The notes under the pieces: generated by a model
What the model saw: only the letters and a program-made list of their open reading frames with translations
The model's database searches: none
Told to the model about the DNA's origin: nothing
Shown here: positions 1-6,327 of the stretch, in pieces
How the letters are laid out: each line of letters opens with the position of its first letter
Position numbering within the stretch: the first letter of the stretch is position 1
Position numbers and translations under genes: made by a program
From: Hyphomicrobiales bacterium
GTDB taxonomy: Bacteria; Pseudomonadota; Alphaproteobacteria; Rhizobiales; SZUA-8
DNA length: 7,777 nucleotides
Assembly: GCA_003232175.1 (NCBI GenBank)
Contig: QILX01000064.1
Coordinates: 1 to 7,777, forward strand
Direction of reading: 5' to 3'

Positions 1-113
1 CTTGGCTTTTGTTTCGGCCTTGGCTTTTGTCTCTGCTTTAGCTTTTGTTTCTGCCTTAGGTTTGGGTTTTGCCTTGGCTTTCGGTTTGGCTTTTGCCTTG
101 GTTTTGGCTTCGG
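1..113 (-). repeat. 18-bp tandem repeat array coding the basic rpsA tail
   Basis: Positions 1-54 hold three imperfect 18-bp units, each encoding A-E-T-K-A-K. They continue into degenerate AKPK/AKAK units to about 113. Read on the minus strand this is the Lys/Ala/Pro-rich end of the S1 tail (residues about 628-665). The array reaches the window edge, so the total copy number is unknown. Units differ mainly at third codon positions, which suggests selection on the peptide rather than very recent slippage. Confidence 0.8.
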
Positions 114-1995
114 GCTTGTCTTCCGCCTTGACCGTTTTTTCCACTTCGGTTTCGGCGTCGTCGGCGGGTTTGGCTACTTCTTCGGACTTGGTTTCAACCG
201 GGGCCTCTTCGCCGCCGTCGGGTTTATCCTCAGCGGCACTGGCGCCGGTATCAGCGCCACTGCCCTCTTCCTCCTCGCTCTGGGCCCGGGAAAGGGCCGC
301 GCCGAGAATGTCGCCAAGGCTGGCGCCGCTGTCCGAGGACCCGTACTGTTTCACGGCCTTTTTTTCTTCGGCAATTTCCAGCGCCTTGATGGAGAGCGAG
401 AAGCGGCGCGAGGCTTTGTCCACCTGGGTGACATGGGCGTCGACCTTATCACCGACGGCAAAGCGTTCGGGCCGCTGTTCGTTGCGTTCGCGGCTGAGGT
501 CGGAGCGGCGGATAAAGGCCGCCGGGCCATCTTCGCCGATGGTGACATCCAGGCCGCCATCTTTGACACCGCGAACCACGCAAGTGACGATATCACCACG
601 TTTTACCGTATCGACGCTCTGGAAGGGGTCGTCCTCGAGCTGTTTGATCCCGAGACTGATGCGTTCCTTTTCAACATCGATGTCGAGAATCTTGGCCTTG
701 ACCATCTGGCCCTTTTCGTAAGTCGAAATTGCTTCCTCGCCAGGCCGGCTCCAATCGATATCGGAAAGATGCACCATGCCGTCGACATCGCCGTCCAGGC
801 CGATGAAGAGGCCAAATTCGGTGGTGTTCTTGACTTCACCCTCGATAATCGTTCCCACGGGGAATTTGGTGACAAAGTCCTCCCACGGATTTTCGAGGCA
901 CTGTTTCAGGCCAAGAGAGATGCGGCGCTTCACCGGATCGACTTCCAGCACCATCACTTCGACCGCCTGGGTGGTCGAAACGATTTTGCCCGGGTGAATG
1001 TTCTTCTTCACCCAGCTCATTTCCGATACATGCACCAGACCCTCGACCCCGGGCTCCAGCTCCACAAACGCGCCGTAGTCGGTAATATTGGTGACCGTGC
1101 CGGTAAAGCGCGTGCCGACGGGATATTTGGCTTCAACTCCGTCCCAGGGGTCAGATTCAAGCTGTTTCATGCCCAGGGATATGCGCTGGGTTTCAGAATT
1201 TATGCGCACGATCTGGACTTTGACCGTTTCGCCGATGGACAAAACATCGGTCGGATGATTGACGCGCTTCCAGGCGATATCGGTGACATGCAGCAGGCCG
1301 TCAATGCCGCCGAGATCGACAAAAGCGCCATAGTCAGTGATATTTTTGACCACGCCCTCGATCATCTGGCCTTCTTTGAGGTTCTGCACCAGTTCCTGGC
1401 GCTGCTCGGCCCGGGTCTCTTCGAGGATGGCGCGCCGCGAGACGACAATATTGCCCCGGCGTTTGTCCATTTTTAGGATCTGGAAGGGCTGCGGGGTATT
1501 AAGCAGCGGGCCGATATCGCGCACCGGGCGAATGTCGACCTGACTGCCGGGAAGAAAGGCGATGGCGCCATCGAGATTGACGGTGAACCCGCCCTTGACC
1601 CGGCCGAAAATGAAACCGGTGACTTTTTCGTTGTCCTCGAAAGATTTCTCCAGCCGCACCCAGCTTTCTTCGCGTTTGGCCTTCTCGCGGCTCAGGACCG
1701 CCTCGCCCAGGGCATTTTCAATCCGGTCAAGGAACACCTCGACCTCATCGCCAACGGCGATTTTGCCATCCTGGCCCGGCCCCATGAATTCCTTGAGCGG
1801 CACCCGGCCCTCGGTTTTCAGCCCGACATCGATCACCGCCAGATCGTTCTCGACCGCGATCACCTTGCCGGTGACGACACGGCCCTCCGCCAGGGCTTCT
1901 TCACCCAGGCTGGCATCCAGCATGGCCGCGAAGTCTTCGCGGCTGGGGTTCATTTCATTTGCACTCGGCTCGACCATTTTTGCTCCTGAAGACAT
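1..1995 (-). CDS. rpsA: 30S ribosomal protein S1 (3' end outside window)
   Basis: Ribosomal protein S1 is the large RNA-binding protein of the 30S subunit that helps load mRNA at initiation. The window holds 665 codons and no stop. Six S1/OB-fold domains lie at about residues 37-104, 122-188, 209-277, 294-364, 381-451 and 468-538. Domains 3-5 show the typical TDYGAFV or TEFGLFI core followed by GL/GM-hHhsdh. The GSSDSGASLGDIL segment at about 552-564 is where many alphaproteobacterial S1 proteins end. Here at least 95 more residues follow, first acidic (EEEE at 574-577), then Lys/Ala/Pro-rich. The ATG at 1995 was chosen because GGAGG lies just upstream. An in-frame ATG at 1977 has its own AGGAG at 5-nt spacing and is an equal alternative (product shorter by 6 residues). 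It lies downstream of cmk on the same strand. Identity is certain; the exact start is not. Confidence 0.97.
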   Translation of the reverse strand, partial: MSSGAKMVEPSANEMNPSREDFAAMLDASLGEEALAEGRVVTGKVIAVENDLAVIDVGLKTEGRVPLKEFMGPGQDGKIAVGDEVEVFLDRIENALGEAVLSREKAKREESWVRLEKSFEDNEKVTGFIFGRVKGGFTVNLDGAIAFLPGSQVDIRPVRDIGPLLNTPQPFQILKMDKRRGNIVVSRRAILEETRAEQRQELVQNLKEGQMIEGVVKNITDYGAFVDLGGIDGLLHVTDIAWKRVNHPTDVLSIGETVKVQIVRINSETQRISLGMKQLESDPWDGVEAKYPVGTRFTGTVTNITDYGAFVELEPGVEGLVHVSEMSWVKKNIHPGKIVSTTQAVEVMVLEVDPVKRRISLGLKQCLENPWEDFVTKFPVGTIIEGEVKNTTEFGLFIGLDGDVDGMVHLSDIDWSRPGEEAISTYEKGQMVKAKILDIDVEKERISLGIKQLEDDPFQSVDTVKRGDIVTCVVRGVKDGGLDVTIGEDGPAAFIRRSDLSRERNEQRPERFAVGDKVDAHVTQVDKASRRFSLSIKALEIAEEKKAVKQYGSSDSGASLGDILGAALSRAQSEEEEGSGADTGASAAEDKPDGGEEAPVETKSEEVAKPADDAETEVEKTVKAEDKPEAKTKAKAKPKAKAKPKPKAETKAKAETKAKAETKAK

Positions 1996-2016
1996 TGCCC
2001 CTCCAATTGAGGCGGC
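1996..2016 (-). promoter_or_regulatory. rpsA leader hairpin covering the Shine-Dalgarno
   Basis: On the mRNA strand, 2016-1997 reads GCCGCCTCAATTGGAGGGGC. It can fold as GCC (one bulged G) CCTC, loop AATTG, GAGG GGC: seven pairs, with the GGAGG ribosome-binding sequence inside the 3' arm and the start codon 1 nt further on. A second small hairpin (GAGGC, loop TTGCC, GCCTC) lies at 2078-2064. Both share the 10-mer TTGCCGCCTC. In E. coli, rpsA is autoregulated by S1 through structured leader RNA. A similar role here is inference from the fold and position. Confidence 0.5.
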
Positions 2017-2160
2017 AATCGATTTGATTTTCCAAAATTCTGATTTGCCAAACGCTGCCAAGGGAGGCGGCAAGCCTCTACCATTACGGCAAATTCCAGC
2101 TGGTGTTCCGCGCGCTTACCCTACCGGCGTCCTCCGTCGGTCAAACGCTGGATTGGGGCC

Positions 2161-2793
2161 TCAGGCCCTGGCGTTTTTCCGCAGCCGGTGTTCAATCAGG
2201 GCTATAGCGTGCCTGAACGCGGTTTCTATATCTAAATCTGACGTATCGAGCAAGTCCGCATCTTGCGCTTGAAGCAAAGGCGAGGCCTGGCGGTTGCTGT
2301 CACGGTCGTCCCGGCGTTGCAATTCGGCAGCCATCTCATCATCGGTGACATTTTCGCCCCTAGCACGGAGTTCCGCCGCCCGGCGTTTTGCGCGGGTTTC
2401 AAGGCTGGCGACGACATAGAGTTTGGCGTCGGCATCGGGAAGCACGATCGTGCCGATATCCCGCCCGTCCAGGACGGCGCCCTGAAGGGCAAATCGCCGC
2501 TGATAGCGCATAAGCTCGCCGCGCACTTGCGGGATTGCCGCAACGATCGACGCGGCGATGCCGGCCTCGCGGCTGCGGATATTCAGCTGATCGGTATTTT
2601 GCGGATCTATGCGCTTTGCGGCATCCACGGCGACCGCCAGTTCATTTGGGTCGCCCCCCTCGGCCAGGATCATCGCCCCGACGGAACGATACAGACTGCC
2701 GGTGTCCAGATATGCCAGACCATAATGGTCCGCAAGCTGCCGGGCTACCGTACCCTTGCCGCTGGCGGCGGGGCCATCAATCGCGATTTTCAT
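2161..2793 (-). CDS. cmk: Cytidylate kinase
   Basis: Cytoplasmic enzyme that phosphorylates CMP and dCMP with ATP in pyrimidine nucleotide recycling. The 210-residue product has the usual length of a Cmk. The P-loop GPAASGKGT is at residues 7-15, the YLDTGSLYR nucleoside-binding segment at 28-36, GRDIGT at 110-115, and the RDDRDSNR lid/CMP-binding region at about 161-168, followed by the conserved DADLLDTSDL stretch. The ATG at 2793 is chosen because MKIAIDGP is the family's N-terminus and a GAGG sits 4 nt upstream. The frame stays open to 2964, but those extra codons match no cmk sequence. The stop TGA is at 2161-2163. rpsA follows 165 bp downstream on the same strand, the conserved cmk-rpsA order of Proteobacteria. 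Confidence 0.97.
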   Translation of the reverse strand: MKIAIDGPAASGKGTVARQLADHYGLAYLDTGSLYRSVGAMILAEGGDPNELAVAVDAAKRIDPQNTDQLNIRSREAGIAASIVAAIPQVRGELMRYQRRFALQGAVLDGRDIGTIVLPDADAKLYVVASLETRAKRRAAELRARGENVTDDEMAAELQRRDDRDSNRQASPLLQAQDADLLDTSDLDIETAFRHAIALIEHRLRKNARA

Positions 2794-3003
2794 AACACCT
2801 CGATTTACCATCGGCATTCGCAAAAAAGGCTGACGGCACCCCTTCGGCGGCGCGCTTGGGGCTGCAAAAATTGCCACTGCACTTGCGTCTGTCCAGGCCT
2901 TGGGAGAAAGCTGCGACCGGATCACTGATTTTTTGTTTTTGACACCGCCCTTTGCCCATGGCAAGGGGTGCGGCTATTGATCCATCTTCTGAGGGTGAAA
3001 AAA
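2794..3003. promoter_or_regulatory. Divergent intergenic region, cmk / FYDLN_acid gene
   Basis: These 210 bp hold no gene I can support. A TTGACA box at 2939-2944 on the plus strand would suit a -35 element, but no good -10 lies 16-18 bp downstream. A 9-pair hairpin with a CAT loop (arms CCCTTTGCC and GGCAAGGGG, one G-T pair) spans 2948-2968. It has no T-tract on either strand, so it is more likely an operator or leader structure than a terminator. A clear GAGGG at 2991-2995 serves the GTG start at 3004. Confidence 0.35.
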
Positions 3004-3393
3004 GTGGCGCGAACTGAACTGGGAATCAAACACAGCTGCACGAGCTGCGAAGCAAAATTCTATGATCTGAACCGGACTCCGTTCAGCTGCCCGAAATGTG
3101 GCGAGGTCTATTCCGCGGCGCCGGTGAACCCGCCGGTGGTCAAAAAGGCCAAACCGCCGGCACCGGTCCAACCGAAAAAAGAGCCGGTCGCAAAGAAAAA
3201 AATTGACGAGCAGGAAACTCAAAACGACGATGAAGCCGATATCGATGAGGAATTGCTCGCAGATGTTGAAGACGAAGACAAAGACGAAGACGAAGTTGAT
3301 GACACCGGTGTCCTGATTGAAGACGACAACAATGCCGATCAAAGTGTGTCGGACATTGTTACCGGCGGCAAACCAGACAGAGAGAGCACTTGA
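3004..3393 (+). CDS. FYDLN_acid family protein (TIGR02300)
   Basis: Small protein of 129 residues of unknown function. Residues 12-32 form a putative zinc ribbon, CTSC then CPKC, enclosing the FYDLNRTP signature (19-26). After a Pro/Lys-rich linker (about 36-60) comes a strongly acidic, probably disordered tail (about 65-115) containing runs such as EDEDKDEDE. This is the layout of TIGR02300/PF09538, known mainly from Alphaproteobacteria. The GTG at 3004 is preferred: GAGGG lies 8 nt upstream and MARTELGIK matches the family start. Upstream in-frame GTGs at 2968 and 2995 lack good ribosome-binding sites. It is transcribed away from cmk and toward the tRNA. The zinc binding and any role in translation are inferred, not shown. 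Confidence 0.9.
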   Translation: MARTELGIKHSCTSCEAKFYDLNRTPFSCPKCGEVYSAAPVNPPVVKKAKPPAPVQPKKEPVAKKKIDEQETQNDDEADIDEELLADVEDEDKDEDEVDDTGVLIEDDNNADQSVSDIVTGGKPDREST

Positions 3394-3418
3394 TATCCTA
3401 GACGGCGCGACATAGTTT
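3390..3418 (+). promoter_or_regulatory. Possible tRNA-Ala promoter
   Basis: TTGATA (3390-3395) matches the sigma-70 -35 consensus at five of six positions. TAGTTT follows after exactly 17 bp (3413-3418) but is a weak -10. The spacing would start transcription near 3425, about 33 nt before the mature tRNA. The box overlaps the stop codon of the FYDLN gene, so co-transcription with that gene is the alternative. Confidence 0.25.
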
Positions 3419-3426
3419 GCCGGCTT

Positions 3427-3448
3427 CGGTGCCAGAGGATCGGCACCG
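3427..3448 (+). terminator. 7-bp stem-loop between FYDLN gene and tRNA
   Basis: CGGTGCC (3427-3433) and GGCACCG (3442-3448) form a perfect 7-bp GC-rich stem with an 8-nt loop, between the FYDLN stop codon and the tRNA. Only TT follows, so it is a poor intrinsic terminator. It may instead be a processing or leader structure of the tRNA precursor. Confidence 0.3.
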
Positions 3449-3457
3449 TTGATCGGT

Positions 3458-3533
<76 letters not shown>

Positions 3534-3762
3534 TTTGCTTCAACCTTGCCGCCCGCCAACCCAAGGCGCGGGTTCCGGTTCAAGGTATAATCTCTCACCT
3601 CGGCCAATTGAGTTTCTCCGCCAAAGACGATATCGCGCCCAAAATGGGACCAATTTACCGGTTGCGTCTCCGCCGATCCGTTTCACCGTCGATCTGATTT
3701 GCGTTCCGGACCTGCAAAATCATGCAAAATTAGGGTAAAATCGTAGAACGGGAGTTCGTCGG
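3534..3762. other. Intergenic region upstream of the TIM-barrel/AAA/HTH gene
   Basis: These 229 bp contain no convincing gene. A perfect TATAAT at 3586-3591 has no matching -35 at normal spacing and is not called. The last 55 bp hold the likely control region of the next gene: two exact copies of TGCAAAAT in 10-bp register, the 11-mer GGGTAAAATCG, and the ribosome-binding site GGAG at 3751-3754. Confidence 0.5.
3713..3743 (+). promoter_or_regulatory. Candidate control site: TGCAAAAT direct repeats plus GGGTAAAATCG
   Basis: TGCAAAAT occurs at 3713-3720 and again at 3723-3730, one helical turn apart, which is typical spacing for a protein bound in tandem on one face of DNA. It is followed at once by GGGTAAAATCG (3733-3743), whose TAAAAT resembles a -10 box and which recurs upstream of the second TIM-barrel gene. 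No good -35 is present, as expected for an activator-dependent promoter. No sigma-54 GG-N10-GC pair was found in the correct register. The regulatory role is inferred. Confidence 0.45.
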
Positions 3763-5493
3763 ATGCACCCTGACAAACAATTTCTCGTCGGCGCTGCCGT
3801 CGGGTCGGGCCTTGCCGCCATTGCCGCCACGCGTGGCGGCGCGGATTTTTTGCTGGCGCTGAATGCCGGTTGGCTGCGCGCCAAGGGCGCCCCCTCGATT
3901 GCGTCAATTCTTCCCGTGCAAGATGGCAATGGCGCGGTTCTGGATCTGGGCAAGTCCGAGATCATCCCGCAGTGCGACCTGCCGGTTTTTTTCGGCGCCC
4001 ACGTATATGAGTCCAAGGCCCGTTGGGGTGAATTGGTCGCGGAGGCCAAGCTCCAAGGTTTTGCCGGATTTGTAAATTTTCCCACCGCGATCCATCTGCC
4101 AAACGATTTGCAGAGAGATTTCGCCGCCTATGGCATCGGTTTTGACGCTGAACTGGATCTTCTGTCAAAGGCCAGGCGCGCCGGCATGCAGACCTTGGCT
4201 TATGTTCGAACCAAACGCCAGGCAATGGACGCGGCCGCGGCCGGAGTTGACAGCATCTGCCTGAATTTTGGCTGGAATATTGGCGGTACCTCCGGGCCCA
4301 AGACCGATTTCACCATCGACGATGTACGCTACCAGGCCGATGACGTTTACCGGGCCATCATCCGCCGGCACTCCCATGTCAAATTTCTACTCGTCGGCGG
4401 GCCGATCGAAACCGCCGAGGACCTGGCCTCGATTTACCGTAGTGTGCCGGTTCACGGTTATATCGGCGGCTCGACCCTGGACCGGTTGCCAACGGAGATA
4501 TCCATTTCGGACCGCATACGCGGTTTCAAGGGCGTTGATCTGTTGGCCAGCGAACTCCAGCGGCGCGAGGAAGACAGCATCCGCCAGACCCAGGCCATCG
4601 GTTTGATCGGGACGTCAAAGCCGATCCGGCGGACCTTCGACGCCTTGCGCTCGCTTTCAAGGCATGGTGGTCCGGTTTTTATCTGCGGCGAACATGGATC
4701 GGGGCGCGGCTTTGCTGCTGAAGCCCTGCATCAGATGGGAGCGCGGCGGTCGCGGCCCTATACCGAGCTGTCGCTCACCCAGCTCACCGGCCATGAAGCC
4801 GGCATGAGGGTGTTCGGCCGTGATCGGCAGAAATCGGCCGCCGGCCAGCTCAAAGTCCCCGGTCTTCTGGAGACCCTGGATGGCGGTTCTTTATATATCG
4901 AGGAAATCTCGCACCTGCCAAAACGGCTGCAGACCCGGCTGGCCCGGTTTCTGGAACGCGGCAAGTTCTCGCCACTGGATGGCCGGCGGGTGATCTCGTC
5001 CGATGTTCGCATCATCTGCGCCTCTGAGCATTCGCTGATATCCCTGACCGAAACCGGTTCGCTGGATGCAGCTTTGTGTTCGGCGTTTTTCGGCAATGAC
5101 GTCGCCGTGCCGCCATTGCGGGAGCGGCCCGACGACATCCCGCTTCTTTTGCGCTCCTTCATCGACCAGATAACCAGGGGCCAGTCGGAGCCGATGTCCT
5201 TCGATGCCTCGGCCGTCGGTGTGCTGTCGTCCCATACCTGGCCGGGGAACATCGCCGAAATCCGGCGCCTGGCGGTCAGGCTGGCCGAGCACGCCGGGAC
5301 CACGATTTTGGCGACCGATATTCTGGCCGCCATGGAAACCATCGAACCCAGATCAGTGGAATATCTTGACGAGCGCGACTGGATTGCCGGCGCCCTGAAG
5401 CGTAACCGCTTCCGGCGGGCCGACACGGCGCGGGAGTTGGGCCTCTCGCGCAAGACGCTGTATAACAAGATCATGAAATACGGGCTTGGCTAG
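3763..5493 (+). CDS. TIM-barrel (PEP-hydrolase/Tm-1-like) – degenerate sigma-54 AAA+ – Fis-HTH regulator
   Basis: Predicted cytoplasmic one-component transcription regulator, 576 residues. Residues about 5-262 are a PF09370 TIM barrel: VGAAVGSGLAA (9-19), GGADFLLALNAG (25-36), NFP (105-107), GGTSGPKT (174-181), LVGGP (210-214) and GYIGGSTLDRLPTE (232-245). This domain is shared with the C-terminal part of plant Tm-1. Residues about 278-510 align throughout with sigma-54 activator AAA+ domains, but the key residues differ: Walker A is GEHGSGRG with R315 for Lys, QKSAAG (356-361) replaces GAFTGA, E380 replaces the Walker B Asp, E422 the sensor I Asn, D435 and A441 the arginine fingers, and A498 the sensor II Arg. 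PPLRERPDDIP and WPGN remain. The C-terminus (about 539-575) is an intact Fis-type HTH ending in LGLSRKTLYNKIMKYGL. The ATG has GGAG 8 nt upstream. It probably binds DNA without ATP-driven sigma-54 activation; ligand and targets are unknown. Confidence 0.88.
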   Translation: MHPDKQFLVGAAVGSGLAAIAATRGGADFLLALNAGWLRAKGAPSIASILPVQDGNGAVLDLGKSEIIPQCDLPVFFGAHVYESKARWGELVAEAKLQGFAGFVNFPTAIHLPNDLQRDFAAYGIGFDAELDLLSKARRAGMQTLAYVRTKRQAMDAAAAGVDSICLNFGWNIGGTSGPKTDFTIDDVRYQADDVYRAIIRRHSHVKFLLVGGPIETAEDLASIYRSVPVHGYIGGSTLDRLPTEISISDRIRGFKGVDLLASELQRREEDSIRQTQAIGLIGTSKPIRRTFDALRSLSRHGGPVFICGEHGSGRGFAAEALHQMGARRSRPYTELSLTQLTGHEAGMRVFGRDRQKSAAGQLKVPGLLETLDGGSLYIEEISHLPKRLQTRLARFLERGKFSPLDGRRVISSDVRIICASEHSLISLTETGSLDAALCSAFFGNDVAVPPLRERPDDIPLLLRSFIDQITRGQSEPMSFDASAVGVLSSHTWPGNIAEIRRLAVRLAEHAGTTILATDILAAMETIEPRSVEYLDERDWIAGALKRNRFRRADTARELGLSRKTLYNKIMKYGLG

Positions 5494-5541
5494 AGCATTT
5501 TTCGTTGAGCCAATTTCCGGGCGGAAGAGTCTTTCGTTGAT

Positions 5542-6321
5542 TTAAGAAAGAAAGTCTGTGCCATCCCGCTCCCCCACCCGGCCACCCCCAGGATACAATC
5601 TATGGGGTGGCCGGGTGGGGGAGCGGGATGGCACAGACGCCTTCGATGAGCCGGGTTTTGTCAAAGGCGCTCCAAGCTGGTCCGCCGCCAGCACGAAGCC
5701 ATCAATATTGGGCGGGCGGCCGGATTTGGGGAAGGTACCGTTTGGCGTCATCAACAGCCGTTGCACGATTTTTTTCTGGCCGAACAGTTTTGAAAAAACC
5801 TGGGTGTCGGACCGGGCGAGCTCGATAAGGGCAAAATTCTCATCGTCCTTGATCGCGGCTCTGTGTTCGACTTCCCTGAGCACGGTTGCGGTCTCAAAGC
5901 CATGGTCGCGGAAGCGCCCAAGAGTGAGGCGCTCACGCTCAAAACCCAGCCCGACATCGGCCAGTGTTTTTTCAACCTGGGCTCCGTAGGCGGCAACACT
6001 TGGGAAATTTGCCACCTTGGAAATGCCCACCCGTCCTAGCGCCCGCACAAAATCAGCAAAAGGCAAAAAGCTGTCGGCGGTGAAAATTCCGGCAACGATG
6101 GTTGAGCCGTCAAAGCTGTTCGGTGGACAGGTAGCGAGGAATTCGATCAATTTGCGATTGTGATTGTGGGTGGGAAGCAGCGCCCACAAACACAACGGTA
6201 CGCTGCCCCTGTGCCGGCTGGCCGGGATGATCAGATTTACGCCGGGGTGAATTTCCGTCGGCCTGGAGGCCTCGGCATTAATCAGCACCCAGTCGGATTT
6301 TGTTCTCGAAAACGGAAGCAT
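5542..6321 (-). CDS. Divergent stand-alone TIM-barrel protein (PF09370-like), possibly decaying
   Basis: Product of 259 residues, distantly related to the TIM-barrel domain of the regulator at 3763-5493. Residues 27-169 align almost without gaps with that protein's 25-168: PGVNLIIPASRHRG (26-39) with the GGADFLLALNAG region, VANFPSVAAYG (103-113) with FVNFPTAI, and DVGLGFERE (122-130) with AYGIGFDAE. The N-terminal GxGxGLAA loop is absent and the GGTSGPKT loop is replaced, so any enzymatic function is doubtful. Residues about 185-222 plausibly correspond to the last two strands. The final 29 residues are encoded by a perfect 35-bp inverted repeat and do not look like a natural C-terminus. ATG at 6321 has no strong ribosome-binding site. 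Convergent with the regulator (stops 48 bp apart) and divergent from livH. It could be a ligand-binding partner or a degenerating copy. Confidence 0.6.
   Translation of the reverse strand: MLPFSRTKSDWVLINAEASRPTEIHPGVNLIIPASRHRGSVPLCLWALLPTHNHNRKLIEFLATCPPNSFDGSTIVAGIFTADSFLPFADFVRALGRVGISKVANFPSVAAYGAQVEKTLADVGLGFERERLTLGRFRDHGFETATVLREVEHRAAIKDDENFALIELARSDTQVFSKLFGQKKIVQRLLMTPNGTFPKSGRPPNIDGFVLAADQLGAPLTKPGSSKASVPSRSPTRPPHRLYPGGGRVGERDGTDFLS
5554..5638. repeat. Perfect 35-bp inverted repeat, 15-nt loop
   Basis: Arms 5554-5588 and 5604-5638 are exact reverse complements over 35 bp, very GC-rich, around the loop CAGGATACAATCTAT. The structure overlaps the last codons of the minus-strand TIM-barrel gene and lies 60 bp past the regulator's stop. 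Read on the minus strand it is followed by TTTCTTTCTTAA, so it could act as a terminator for that gene. It is far longer than an ordinary terminator stem, and looks more like a mobile palindromic element inserted at the gene's 3' end. No second copy occurs in the window. Confidence 0.9.
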
Positions 6322-6327
6322 ATTACC

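Noticed and set aside
1..113. CRISPR-like reading of the repeats at the left edge
   Set aside because: The 18-bp units are contiguous, have no spacers and are coding within rpsA.
433..1476. Long plus-strand open frame opposite rpsA (347 codons)
   Set aside because: It is antisense to conserved S1 domains, and its translation shows no family features. Shadow of a high-GC gene.
2263..2928. Plus-strand open frame opposite cmk
   Set aside because: It lies antisense to all of the cmk motifs and resembles no known protein. Shadow frame.
2794..2964. Remnant of aroA in the open frame upstream of cmk
   Set aside because: The translation shows no EPSP synthase motifs such as the N-terminal PGDKSISHR, so a fragment cannot be supported.
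3586..3591. Perfect TATAAT downstream of the tRNA
   Set aside because: No -35 at 15-19 bp and no TGn extension. It lies 172 bp before the next start codon, so it was not called as a promoter.
4758..5474. Minus-strand frame opposite the regulator's AAA+ domain
   Set aside because: The plus-strand frame has clear domain homology. The minus frame is Ser/Arg-rich with no recognisable motif.
5500..5540. Nine-bp direct repeat TTTCGTTGA (5500-5508 and 5532-5540) between the regulator stop and the palindrome
   Set aside because: It does not flank the palindrome on both sides, so it is not a target-site duplication. Short and probably incidental.
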